The notes beneath the pieces were generated by a model. It was not told the origin of the DNA. It made no database searches and saw nothing but the letters and a program-made list of their open reading frames with translations. Positions 23,961 to 32,269 of a stretch of 38,309 nt of DNA are shown in pieces. Made by a program: the position numbers and the translations under genes. Position 1 is the first letter of the stretch, and each line of letters starts with the position of its first letter. Origin of the DNA: JACJXF01 sp038316435 (GTDB lineage: Bacteria; Bacteroidota; Bacteroidia; Bacteroidales; GCA-2748055); assembly GCA_038316435.1 (NCBI GenBank), contig JBBQAQ010000040.1, positions 1-38,309 of the forward strand. Reading direction: 5' to 3'.

Positions 23961-26477
23961 ATGTATAAATCATTATTTGTCCTCACAATTCTTTTATCTT
24001 CGGTTTTCAAAGGTTTTTCTCAGGACACTCTTATAAACTACAATATCCTTCCTGTTATCGATTATTCCAATCCCAAAGAATATGAGATCATGGGAGTTTC
24101 TGTTTCAGGAGTTCAGTACCTTCAGAAAGAAGTGCTGGTTAGCCTTTCAGGTCTTCAAACCGGAGAAAAAATTACAGTCCCTGGAGATGACCTTACCAAA
24201 GTAATTCAGAAATTCTGGGATCAGGGATTGTTTTCGGATGTGAAAATCACAGCCGCAAAAATCGAAAAGGGTAAAATCTGGTTCGATATTTACCTTCAGG
24301 AACGGCCAAGAATGTCGAAGCTAGTTATTAACGGTATCAAAAAATCTGAAACCCAGGATCTAATGGATAAACTGAATATCCGCAATGGGAGTCAGGTTAC
24401 TGATGATGTTCTAAATACGATCAGAAGAATTGTTCGGGAACATTATGTTGAAAAAGGCTTTTTAAATGCAAGTATTGTTATAAAGCAGGTTCCCGATAGT
24501 ATTCGTGTTAATATGGTTCAACTCGAAGCTAATGTTAACAAAAACGGAAAGGTTAAAATTGAAGAGGTGCTCTTTACCGGAAATACGGTTTTCCCTGAAA
24601 AGAAACTTAGGAAAGTGATGAAGAAAACCAAAGGGAGAGATCTGAATATTTTCAAACCTTCTAAACTTCTTAAAAAAGATTATAAGGAAGATAAAGACAA
24701 ACTCCTTGCTTTTTACAACGAGAACGGTTACCGCGATGCGAAAATTATAAGTGATTCAATTAGCAAAATTTCCCCCGAAAGAATTAATCTCCACATAAAT
24801 ATGTTCGAGGGTAATAAATACTATTTCGGTGATGTGGTATGGATTGGAAACACTAAATATCCTGAGGAACTCCTGAATAAGGTTCTGAAAATTAAGAAAG
24901 GGGATATTTTTGATCAGAAGTTGCTTGATAAACGATTGACAACAGACGAGGACGCTGTGACTTCTCTATACCTCGATTATGGTTACCTTTTTTCCAGTAT
25001 CGAACCAGTTGAAGTAAGAGTTGATAATGATACCATCGATTTCGAAATGCGCATTTACGAAGGTAAACCAGCAACTATCAATAGTGTTATTATTGAAGGA
25101 AATGAAGTTACAAACGAGCATGTTATCCGAAGAGAAATAAAAACACGACCGGGCGATTTATTCAGTAAAGCAGATATTATTCGTACGGTAAGGGAACTTG
25201 CAACACTTGGCCACTTCGATCCTGAGCAAATTGAGCCCGAACCAATCCCAAATCCGGCTAATGGAACGGTTGACATCCGATATAAACTCGTAGAAAAATC
25301 TAATAACCAATTTGAAGTATCCGGTGGTTGGGGATATGGCCAGTTGGTGGGAACAGTAGGATTGAGATTTACCAATTTTTCAGCAAGAAATATCCTGAGT
25401 GGCAAAGCATGGAGACCAATTCCAACAGGTGATGGACAGACAGTAAGCATCAGAGCGCAAGCCAGCGGCCCTATGTACCAGTCTTATAATCTTTCTTTTA
25501 TAGAACCTTGGTTAGGTGGGAAAAAAGCGAATTCATTCTCAGTGTCACTCTACCGCACTAAAATGAGCGGATCTTCCAATGGATACAGCAGTTATGGCTA
25601 TGGATATGATGTTGACAAGAGCAAGTTTATGAAAATAACCGGAGCTTCAATAGGTTTGGGAAAACGATTGAACTGGCCTGATGATTTTTTCACATTGTAT
25701 AATGAAATGAGTTATCAGCGATACACCCTTCAGGATTATGCGGGATATTTTACTTTCACAAACGGGAATTCCAATAACCTGAGTTTTAGTTCAACTTTCG
25801 GGAGAAGTTCAGTGAGTCAGCCAATATATCCCCGAAATGGATCTTCATTTAGCTTTTCATTGCAGCTAACTCCTCCATTTTCAGCTATTAACGGTAAGGA
25901 TTATAGCAAGATAACTTCCCAGGAAGAACTGTATAAATGGATAGAATATCACAAATGGAAATTTAAAGCTGACTGGTATACAACTTTGGCAGGGAATTTG
26001 GTATTGTATACACGAGCACATTTTGGATATAAGGGTTTTTATAACAAAGATATTGGTCCTTCACCATTCGAAGGATTCGATCTGGGAGGCGACGGCTTAT
26101 CAGGTTACAATGCTTACGGTTATGAAACAATAGCATTAAGGGGATACTCAAATGGTTCTTTAACACCACGGGTCAACGGTTCTAAATCAGCTAACGTTTA
26201 TGAAAAGTTTACCATGGAATTGCGTTATCTGATATCACCGAACCCACAAGCAACCATTTTTGGCCTTGTTTTTGCTGAGGCTGGTAACGCATGGTATTCC
26301 ATTGATGATTATAACCCATTCCTTATTAAGCGCTCACTTGGAGTTGGTTTGAGGGCATTTCTGCCAATGTTTGGTTTGCTGGGGATTGACTGGGGTTATG
26401 GATTTGATCCTGTTCCCAATACCAAATACGGAAACAGCGGTCCGAACTTCCACTTCACTATTGGTCAGCAATTTTAG
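23961..26477 (+). CDS. bamA: Outer membrane protein assembly factor BamA
   Basis: This is an 838-residue Omp85 protein that inserts beta-barrel proteins into the outer membrane. A signal peptide (about 1-21, ending GFSQ) is followed by five POTRA-like repeats (about 40-460; for example EEVLFTGNTVFPEKKLRKVM and VVWIGNTKYPEELLNKVL). A 16-strand barrel domain (about 465-838) starts with FEVSGGWGYGQLVG, contains the GxRGYSNG lid-lock-type motif (ALRGYSNGSLTPR), and ends in terminal Phe (FTIGQQF). It follows uppS and precedes two periplasmic chaperone genes. Confidence 0.97.
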   Translation: MYKSLFVLTILLSSVFKGFSQDTLINYNILPVIDYSNPKEYEIMGVSVSGVQYLQKEVLVSLSGLQTGEKITVPGDDLTKVIQKFWDQGLFSDVKITAAKIEKGKIWFDIYLQERPRMSKLVINGIKKSETQDLMDKLNIRNGSQVTDDVLNTIRRIVREHYVEKGFLNASIVIKQVPDSIRVNMVQLEANVNKNGKVKIEEVLFTGNTVFPEKKLRKVMKKTKGRDLNIFKPSKLLKKDYKEDKDKLLAFYNENGYRDAKIISDSISKISPERINLHINMFEGNKYYFGDVVWIGNTKYPEELLNKVLKIKKGDIFDQKLLDKRLTTDEDAVTSLYLDYGYLFSSIEPVEVRVDNDTIDFEMRIYEGKPATINSVIIEGNEVTNEHVIRREIKTRPGDLFSKADIIRTVRELATLGHFDPEQIEPEPIPNPANGTVDIRYKLVEKSNNQFEVSGGWGYGQLVGTVGLRFTNFSARNILSGKAWRPIPTGDGQTVSIRAQASGPMYQSYNLSFIEPWLGGKKANSFSVSLYRTKMSGSSNGYSSYGYGYDVDKSKFMKITGASIGLGKRLNWPDDFFTLYNEMSYQRYTLQDYAGYFTFTNGNSNNLSFSSTFGRSSVSQPIYPRNGSSFSFSLQLTPPFSAINGKDYSKITSQEELYKWIEYHKWKFKADWYTTLAGNLVLYTRAHFGYKGFYNKDIGPSPFEGFDLGGDGLSGYNAYGYETIALRGYSNGSLTPRVNGSKSANVYEKFTMELRYLISPNPQATIFGLVFAEAGNAWYSIDDYNPFLIKRSLGVGLRAFLPMFGLLGIDWGYGFDPVPNTKYGNSGPNFHFTIGQQF

Positions 26478-26505
26478 AGTGTTTAAATTTTTAAAACTTA
26501 AAATC

Positions 26506-27021
26506 ATGAAAAAGTCAGTATTAATCGCTATGATCGCGTTCCTGTTTGCAGGAACCAGTTTTGCACAGAAATTTGCTTTTGTGGATACAGAATATATCCT
26601 GAACCGTATCCCTACCTATAAATCAGCTCAGGAGCAGATTGATAAAATTTCAGCAGATTATCAAAAGGAAATTGAAGCCAAATACCAGGAAGTTGATAAA
26701 GTTTACAAAGATTTCCAGAAAGAAAAGGTTCTTCTAACCGAAGATCAGAAAACCAAAAAAGAAGATGAAATAATGGCCAAAGAGAAGGAAATTAAAGATC
26801 TTCAAAAGAAATATTTTGGTTCCGATGGTGCTGTTTTCCAGAAACGCCAGGAATTGGTAAAGCCAATACAGGACGAAATTTATAAGGTGGTTAAAGAAAT
26901 GGCAATCGAAGGCGCTTATGCAGTTATTTTTGATACCTCTTCAGGTGCAGGAATCCTCTATGAAAACGCCAAATACAACAAAAGCGACGAGGTTCTCGAA
27001 AAGTTAGGATATACCAAATAA
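26506..27021 (+). CDS. OmpH/Skp family periplasmic chaperone, first copy
   Basis: This is a 171-residue Skp-like protein. It has a signal peptide (MKKSVLIAMIAFLFAGTSFA), then KFAFVDTEYILNRIPTYKSA, a long charged coiled-coil hairpin (about 45-125), and a terminal strand block AYAVIFDTSSGAGILY. Skp holds unfolded outer-membrane proteins for BamA. The frame is open 45 codons further upstream into bamA, but the ATG at 26506 gives the signal peptide. It lies 28 bp after bamA. Confidence 0.93.
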   Translation: MKKSVLIAMIAFLFAGTSFAQKFAFVDTEYILNRIPTYKSAQEQIDKISADYQKEIEAKYQEVDKVYKDFQKEKVLLTEDQKTKKEDEIMAKEKEIKDLQKKYFGSDGAVFQKRQELVKPIQDEIYKVVKEMAIEGAYAVIFDTSSGAGILYENAKYNKSDEVLEKLGYTK

Positions 27022-27026
27022 ATATA

Positions 27027-27034
27027 TACTTTTG
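27027..27034 (+). promoter_or_regulatory. Candidate internal promoter box before the second skp gene
   Basis: TACTTTTG matches TAnnTTTG, 22 bp before the ATG at 27056. No TTTG at the canonical distance was seen. It may give the second chaperone extra expression. Confidence 0.4.
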
Positions 27035-27055
27035 TTAAAATTTAAATCGGATAGA

Positions 27056-27571
27056 ATGAAAAAGTTTTATGTGCTTTGTTTATTGATTATCATTGCCTTT
27101 TCCGGCGCTTTTGTTAATGCTCAGGCATTAAAATTCGGACATCTGAATATGCAGGAAGTTCTTATCGCAATGCCAGAATACAATCGGTCTCTTGATAGCT
27201 TGAAAAAGATGAATGATAAATATGCTGGTCAGGAAGAAATACTTCAGGTTGAGTTTAACAAGAAATATAATGAACTTCTTGAAAATCAAACTGGAATGGA
27301 TTCTCTGATTCTCCAGAGTAAGGTTTCTGAACTTCAGAGTATGCAATCGAATCTTGAGGCTTTTCAGAAACTCGCAGGCGAAAAACTGCAAAAACTTCAG
27401 GGTGATCTGCTCGCAGGAATCATGAAAAAACTCGAAGCTACTGTTAAAGTTATTGGTGAAGAACTTGATCTGATTTATGTTTTTGATGTCAGCGGGAAAA
27501 ATCCAATTTATGCTTCTGAAAAAAGTATCAATATTTACCCTATGGTTAAGGATAAGCTTAAACTTCCTTAG
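27056..27571 (+). CDS. OmpH/Skp family periplasmic chaperone, second copy
   Basis: This is a 171-residue paralogue of the preceding gene. It has a signal peptide (KFYVLCLLIIIAFSGAFVNA), then LKFGHLNMQEVLIAMPEYNR, a coiled-coil region (about 45-125), and the end block LDLIYVFDVSGKNPIYASE. Equal length but clear sequence divergence point to an old duplication, common in Bacteroidota. The ATG at 27056 is preferred over an in-frame TTG at 27032 because it starts the signal peptide. It is the last gene before a strong terminator. Confidence 0.92.
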   Translation: MKKFYVLCLLIIIAFSGAFVNAQALKFGHLNMQEVLIAMPEYNRSLDSLKKMNDKYAGQEEILQVEFNKKYNELLENQTGMDSLILQSKVSELQSMQSNLEAFQKLAGEKLQKLQGDLLAGIMKKLEATVKVIGEELDLIYVFDVSGKNPIYASEKSINIYPMVKDKLKLP

Positions 27572-27592
27572 TTCCCTATAAATACTAATAAA

Positions 27593-27632
27593 GAAGACCA
27601 TTTTGATTTTTCAGAATGGTCTTCATTTTTTT
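27593..27632 (+). terminator. Rho-independent terminator after the bamA-skp operon
   Basis: GAAGACCATT (27593-27602) pairs perfectly with AATGGTCTTC (27615-27624) around a 12-nt loop, followed by ATTTTTTT (27625-27632). It ends only 12 bp before the murI start codon. No promoter was seen between it and murI. Confidence 0.88.
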
Positions 27633-27644
27633 AAAAATCACTTC

Positions 27645-28448
27645 ATGACCAACCCGAATGCTCCAATTGGTCTTTTTGATTCAGGTGTAGGCGGTCTTAC
27701 CGTCGCCTCTGCCATTAGGCTTACATTGCCTGCCGAACAGATGATTTATTTTGGCGATACTGCCCATCTTCCTTATGGAGATAAATCCAAGGAAACCATC
27801 ATTAATTACTCGATGGGAATTACAAAATTCCTCCTTTCCAAAGGCTGTAAAGTCATTCTTATCGCGTGCAACTCAGCATCTGCAAATGCTTTTAGTGAAG
27901 TTAAGGAATTTGTCGGGGACAAGGCTCTGGTTATGAATGTAATTGATCCTGTTATTGATTATGTCTCGGGGGAAAACGATATCCATAATATCGGAGTAAT
28001 TGGTACTAAAGCTACTATCAATTCAGGGACATATCCTAATGGAATTAAGAAAATGAAACCTAAAATGGAAGTGTCGTCTCTTGCAACACCGCTGCTGGTT
28101 CCAATGATTGAAGAAGGTTTTATTTTTGACGATATCTCAAATGCCATTGTGCGATCGTATCTTTCCCGTAAAGAGCTTCAGGGCATTGACAGTTTGATTC
28201 TGGGTTGTACACATTATCCAATTATCAAAAATCAGATCAGCAGGTTCTTTAATTTTGAAGTGAACGTAATCGATAGCGCAAAAATCGTTGCTGATAAAGT
28301 ACGAGAAGAACTTACAAACCGGAATATGCTGAGGACAGAACCATCAAAAAGCCATGAGTTCTTTGTTTCAGACCATACTGACTATTTTGAAATTATTGCC
28401 AGAATGTTCTTTGGCGAGAAGATCGATTTAAAAAAGATCAGTTTATAA
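27645..28448 (+). CDS. murI: Glutamate racemase
   Basis: This is a 267-residue enzyme making D-glutamate for peptidoglycan. IGLFDSGVGGLTVASA at the start, the first catalytic cysteine in ACNSASANA and the second in LGCTHYP are present. The start is the ATG at 27645. An upstream TTG would fall inside the terminator hairpin. Because a perfect terminator lies 12 bp upstream and no promoter box was found in between, expression may depend on read-through. Confidence 0.95.
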   Translation: MTNPNAPIGLFDSGVGGLTVASAIRLTLPAEQMIYFGDTAHLPYGDKSKETIINYSMGITKFLLSKGCKVILIACNSASANAFSEVKEFVGDKALVMNVIDPVIDYVSGENDIHNIGVIGTKATINSGTYPNGIKKMKPKMEVSSLATPLLVPMIEEGFIFDDISNAIVRSYLSRKELQGIDSLILGCTHYPIIKNQISRFFNFEVNVIDSAKIVADKVREELTNRNMLRTEPSKSHEFFVSDHTDYFEIIARMFFGEKIDLKKISL

Positions 28449-28472
28449 GCTGGGGTCACATTTCGAATCCCT

Positions 28473-28988
28473 CTATTCCTTGTACCATCCCGCGTAAAAA
28501 AGGTAATTATTCGCAATCTTTAAAATCATTTCTCTGCTTTGTTCCGGATCGATATCTTTTACTCTTCTCGCCGGTATTCCTGCATAAATACTTCCCGGTT
28601 CTACGATTGTGCCATCTAGAACAACAGCACCGGCTGCAATTATTGAATTTTCACCAACCACAGCATGGTCAAGAATAATGGAACCCATTCCCAGCAAAAC
28701 ATTACTTTTTATACAGGCACCATGAATAATCACATTGTGGCCAACGGAAACATTATCGCCAATTTCAACTACTGATTTTTCATAGAGAGTATGTAAAACG
28801 CTTCCATCCTGAATATTTACTTTATTTCCAATGCGGATTGAATTCACATCTCCCCTGAGAACCGTGTTAAACCAAATGGAGCAATCGTCGCCCATAATCA
28901 CATCCCCGATTATAGTTGCATTATCAGCCAGGTAGCAATTATTGCCAAACTTCGGAGTGAACCCCCTTACAGATTTTATGAGTGCCAT
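28473..28988 (-). CDS. Gamma-carbonic-anhydrase family protein (left-handed beta-helix)
   Basis: This 171-residue hexapeptide-repeat protein (YrdA/PaaY/gamma-CA-like) has many [LIV]G-type turns (ATIIGDVIMGDDCSIWFNTV, VVEIGDNVSVGHNVIIHG) forming a left-handed beta-helix. Candidate metal-binding histidines are in SVLHTL, VGHNVII and IIHGA, and the conserved arginine/aspartate pair is in VLRGDVNSIRIG. It may be a zinc or iron carbonic anhydrase or an acetyltransferase-like protein; many homologues have no proven activity. It is convergent with murI with a 24-bp gap and no terminator visible. Confidence 0.9.
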   Translation of the reverse strand: MALIKSVRGFTPKFGNNCYLADNATIIGDVIMGDDCSIWFNTVLRGDVNSIRIGNKVNIQDGSVLHTLYEKSVVEIGDNVSVGHNVIIHGACIKSNVLLGMGSIILDHAVVGENSIIAAGAVVLDGTIVEPGSIYAGIPARRVKDIDPEQSREMILKIANNYLFYAGWYKE

Positions 28989-29158
28989 GATTATCTGCTT
29001 TCTATTGTTAGTAAAAACGATTTAAAGATAAGAACTTTGGGCTATAAATTGAATATCTCTCTTAGTATTCAAAATTTGAAATGCTTTACATGACGGTAAA
29101 ATAGCTGAATTTGCATAATCGAAATGGGTTTTCAATTGTTAATTAAAATGAAGTGCGT

Positions 29159-29219
29159 TTTGAAATGCTTTCGATCATATTGCGTAAATTTGCAAATGAA
29201 TTTTATTCAGATAACTTTG
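29159..29219 (+). promoter_or_regulatory. Tandem overlapping promoters for korAB
   Basis: TTTG (29189-29192), a 19-bp spacer and TAACTTTG (29212-29219) form a perfect Bacteroidota promoter. The same TTTG is also the end of an upstream -7 box, TAAATTTG (29185-29192), which has its own TTTG at 29159-29162 (22-bp spacer). A third box, TAAATTTG at 29305-29312, is 7 bp before the korA ATG. Confidence 0.7.
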
Positions 29220-29252
29220 AAATTTGATAAAGTTGTCAATTTTAACGTCATA

Positions 29253-29296
29253 ATGCATGCGGAAGTCAGGATTTTCGTATGCATTTAGTTTTTTAA
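29253..29296 (+). promoter_or_regulatory. Leader hairpin followed by T-tract upstream of korA
   Basis: ATGCATGCG (29253-29261) pairs with CGTATGCAT (29276-29284), nine pairs including one G-T, around a 14-nt loop. TTAGTTTTTT follows, resembling an intrinsic terminator inside the predicted korA leader. It could attenuate korAB transcription or end a short leader RNA of about 70 nt. Confidence 0.45.
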
Positions 29297-29319
29297 ACAA
29301 TTTTTAAATTTGCTGCGTT

Positions 29320-31164
29320 ATGGGAAAAAATCCAAAAATTATTGAATTGGAGGATGTGGTTGTTAAGTTTGCAGGCGACTCAGGAGACGGTATGCAGTTA
29401 ACAGGGAGTCAGTTTTCAGATACATCAGCATTTGTTGGTAATGATCTCTCCACATTTCCCGATTATCCTTCTGAAATACGCGCTCCGCAGGGTACAATTG
29501 CAGGAGTATCTGGATATCAGGTTCATATCGGACATAAGGATGTTTCTACCCCTGGCGATCTGGCAGATGTACTTGTTGCGATGAATCCTGCCGCCCTTAA
29601 ATCAAATATGAAATGGCTGAAACCCGGCGCAACCATAATTATTGATGTGGATAGTTTTGACGATAAAAATTACAAAAAGGCCGAGTATACAAGCAATCCG
29701 CTTGAAGATGGTTCTCTGGATGGCTATAATGTTGTTAAAGCACCTATAACTTCTCTTACAATTACTATTACGAAAGAGTATGGTTTAGATGCTAAAACTG
29801 CTGATAAGACTAAAAATCAATTCGTTGCAGGGATACTTTTTTGGCTTTTTAACCGCGATATCACAATCGGCGAAAGCTTTATTCAGAAAAAATTCAAAAA
29901 GAATGAGGCTCTCGTAAAGGCCAATATTGCTGTTCTTCAGGGAGGATATAATTACTCCGAAACTATTGAAGCAATGGCTACCACCTTTATTGTAAATCCC
30001 GCTAAAAATAAAAAAGGATTATTCAGGAATATAAGCGGAAACGTAGCTACTGCATGGGGACTTCTCGCTGCTGCTGAAAAATCAGGATGTGACCTATTCC
30101 TTGGTTCATATCCTATTACACCTGCTACTGAAATTTTGCAGGAACTAGCCAGCAGAAAGCATCTTGGAGCCATCACTTTTCAGGCTGAAGATGAGATAGC
30201 AGGTATCTGTTCCTCCATTGGAGCATCTTTCACAGGTAAACTTGCGGTTACTTCAACTTCTGGACCAGGCTTGGCTTTAAAGGGAGAAGCTATCGGACTT
30301 GCCGTAATTACTGAATTACCTATTGTTATTGTTAACGTGCAAAGGGGCGGGCCTTCAACCGGACTCCCAACCAAAACTGAACAGGCCGATTTACTTCAGG
30401 CATTGTACGGGAGGAGCGGAGAGAGCCCTGTGATTGTGATTGCCGCAACAACACCGGGAAACTGTTTCCATTTTGCTTACGAAGCAGCCAAACTTTCGCT
30501 GGAACACATGACTCCTGTTATTTTACTTACCGACGGATATCTTGCAAATGGTTCTGAACTATGGCAAATACCGGAAATGAAGGACATGGCCGAAATTCAT
30601 CCTCCCAAAGTAAAGGATAATCAGGAAGGATACATGCCTTACATCAGGGATCCGGAAACACTTGCCAGATTCTGGGCGGTACCCGGTCAGGAAGGCTTGC
30701 GTCATAGAGTAGGAGGACTTGAAAAGGCTGATAAAACTGGTGAAGTATCGCACGATCCATATAACCATCAGGTAATGGTTGGATTACGACAAGAGAAAGT
30801 TGACCGTGTTGCAAATTATATTCCCGAACAGGAAATTATTGGTGAAAAAGATGCCGATCTGTTGGTTATTGGCTGGGGTGGAACCTACGGAGCCATTGTG
30901 AGCGCTGTAAAAGAATTACAGGAAGAAGGCAAATCCATCAGTCTGGCTCATTTCTCTCATATCAGCCCTTTGCCAAAGAATACTGCTGAAGTTCTTAAAT
31001 ATGCAAAGAAAAGAGTTATTTGTGAGCTGAACCTTGGACAGTTTGCAATGTACCTGCGTTCGAAATATCCACAGTACGAATTTACTCAGTACAACAAAGT
31101 TCAGGGATTACCTTTTATGATTTCCGAACTAAAAGCAAAATTCACAGAATTACTTGAAAACTAA
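29320..31164 (+). CDS. korA: 2-oxoacid:ferredoxin oxidoreductase alpha subunit with fused gamma domain (2-oxoglutarate type)
   Basis: This is a 614-residue subunit. The N-terminal gamma domain (about 8-200) has VKFAGDSGDGMQLTGSQFSD and the FPDYPSEIRAPQGT block. The alpha/pyrimidine-binding domain (about 230-450) has YPITPATEILQELA, the FQAEDEIAGICSSIGAS segment, TSTSGPGLALKGEAIG and VNVQRGGPSTGLPTKTEQ. A C-terminal domain (about 510-600) follows. With the beta subunit it oxidatively decarboxylates a 2-oxoacid to acyl-CoA, reducing ferredoxin. 2-oxoglutarate is the likely substrate by family resemblance. It is 5 bp upstream of korB. Confidence 0.93.
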   Translation: MGKNPKIIELEDVVVKFAGDSGDGMQLTGSQFSDTSAFVGNDLSTFPDYPSEIRAPQGTIAGVSGYQVHIGHKDVSTPGDLADVLVAMNPAALKSNMKWLKPGATIIIDVDSFDDKNYKKAEYTSNPLEDGSLDGYNVVKAPITSLTITITKEYGLDAKTADKTKNQFVAGILFWLFNRDITIGESFIQKKFKKNEALVKANIAVLQGGYNYSETIEAMATTFIVNPAKNKKGLFRNISGNVATAWGLLAAAEKSGCDLFLGSYPITPATEILQELASRKHLGAITFQAEDEIAGICSSIGASFTGKLAVTSTSGPGLALKGEAIGLAVITELPIVIVNVQRGGPSTGLPTKTEQADLLQALYGRSGESPVIVIAATTPGNCFHFAYEAAKLSLEHMTPVILLTDGYLANGSELWQIPEMKDMAEIHPPKVKDNQEGYMPYIRDPETLARFWAVPGQEGLRHRVGGLEKADKTGEVSHDPYNHQVMVGLRQEKVDRVANYIPEQEIIGEKDADLLVIGWGGTYGAIVSAVKELQEEGKSISLAHFSHISPLPKNTAEVLKYAKKRVICELNLGQFAMYLRSKYPQYEFTQYNKVQGLPFMISELKAKFTELLEN

Positions 31165-31169
31165 GGAAA

Positions 31170-32210
31170 ATGAAAGAAAATACAGATTTTGCACCAGTTT
31201 TAACACCCCAGGATTATAAGCTCGATAGTCCTGTTAAATGGTGCGCAGGTTGTGGAGCCCATGCGGTTTTGTCGACCATCAGAAACTCTGTTCCGGAAAC
31301 CGGAGTGAAAAAGGAAAACGTAGTTTTTGTTTCAGGAATCGGATGTTCATCGAGATTCCCTTATTATATCAATACTTATGGTTTTCACAGTCTTCATGGA
31401 CGTGCCACTGCTATTGCCTCCGGTATTAAAATAGCAAACCCTGAGCTTTCTGTATGGATAGTTACAGGTGACGGCGATTCCATGGCTATTGGCGGAAACC
31501 ACTTCATCCACTTGATCCGCAGAAACATCAAACTGAGTTTGCTGATCTTCAACAATAAAATTTACGGACTCACCAAAGGTCAGTATTCACCTACAACTCC
31601 CAAGGGAAGTATTACTAAAACATCCCCTGAAGGATCAATTGAAGAACCTTTTAACCCCGGCGAACTCGTTATGGGCTCACAGGGTTCGTTTTTTGCAAGA
31701 GTGGTTGATACTGATGTGAAAATGATGAAGGACGTCTTTGTTCAGGCTGCGATGCACAAAGGAACTGCTGTGGTAGAGGTATTACAGAATTGTGTGATTT
31801 TTAACGACGACGTTCACGATAATATTACTGGAAAAGATGTAAAAGAAGATCACCAGATTTACCTGAAACACGGTCAGCCTATGATTTTTGGGAAAGACCG
31901 GAATAAAGGACTCATCCTGCGAAACAACAGTTTCGAGGTTGCTACTATCGGTGAAAATGGAATTACTGAAAAGGATATTCAGATTCATGATGCCCATAGT
32001 GGCGATGCAGTCAGACATTACAATCTGGTTAGAATGGATCAGCCTGATTTTCCACTGGCAATGGGTATTATCAGGGCAGTTACAAAAACTGTGTATGAAG
32101 ATATGCTTCACGAACAGATTGCTATTTCAGAGTCGAAAACTAAAATAAAATGTATGGACGATCTGCTTAAAAGCGGCAATACATTTGAGATTAACGAAAC
32201 TACCCCTTAG
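31170..32210 (+). CDS. korB: 2-oxoacid:ferredoxin oxidoreductase beta subunit (2-oxoglutarate type)
   Basis: This is a 346-residue TPP-binding subunit. The motif WCAGCGAHAVLSTIR near residue 24, GIGCSSRFPYYINTYGFHS, and the TPP/Mg motif VTGDGDSMAIGGNHF followed by NNKIYGLTKGQYSPTTP are all conserved. Cysteines typical of the cluster-binding site are present (C25 and C28 in WCAGC, and a later C). It is translationally close to korA and ends just before a terminator. Confidence 0.94.
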   Translation: MKENTDFAPVLTPQDYKLDSPVKWCAGCGAHAVLSTIRNSVPETGVKKENVVFVSGIGCSSRFPYYINTYGFHSLHGRATAIASGIKIANPELSVWIVTGDGDSMAIGGNHFIHLIRRNIKLSLLIFNNKIYGLTKGQYSPTTPKGSITKTSPEGSIEEPFNPGELVMGSQGSFFARVVDTDVKMMKDVFVQAAMHKGTAVVEVLQNCVIFNDDVHDNITGKDVKEDHQIYLKHGQPMIFGKDRNKGLILRNNSFEVATIGENGITEKDIQIHDAHSGDAVRHYNLVRMDQPDFPLAMGIIRAVTKTVYEDMLHEQIAISESKTKIKCMDDLLKSGNTFEINETTP

Positions 32211-32218
32211 ATTTAATT

Positions 32219-32250
32219 CGAAAGCACCACAGAGGGTGCTTTTGTTTTTT
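32219..32250 (+). terminator. Rho-independent terminator after korAB
   Basis: AAAGCACC (32221-32228) pairs with GGTGCTTT (32235-32242) around the loop ACAGAG, extendable by two outer pairs. TTTTTT follows at 32245-32250. It separates korAB from the PEP/pyruvate-binding-domain gene. Confidence 0.88.
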
Positions 32251-32269
32251 AATGTAATTGCTGGGAACT

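Larger units (their letters stand above)
28989..29319. other. Intergenic regulatory region upstream of korA
   Basis: This 331-bp divergent region contains no gene that I can support. Its right half holds three TAnnTTTG boxes (29185, 29212, 29305) and a hairpin (29253-29284); see the separate entries. The left part is AT-rich without clear minus-strand promoter boxes for the carbonic-anhydrase-like gene. Confidence 0.6.
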
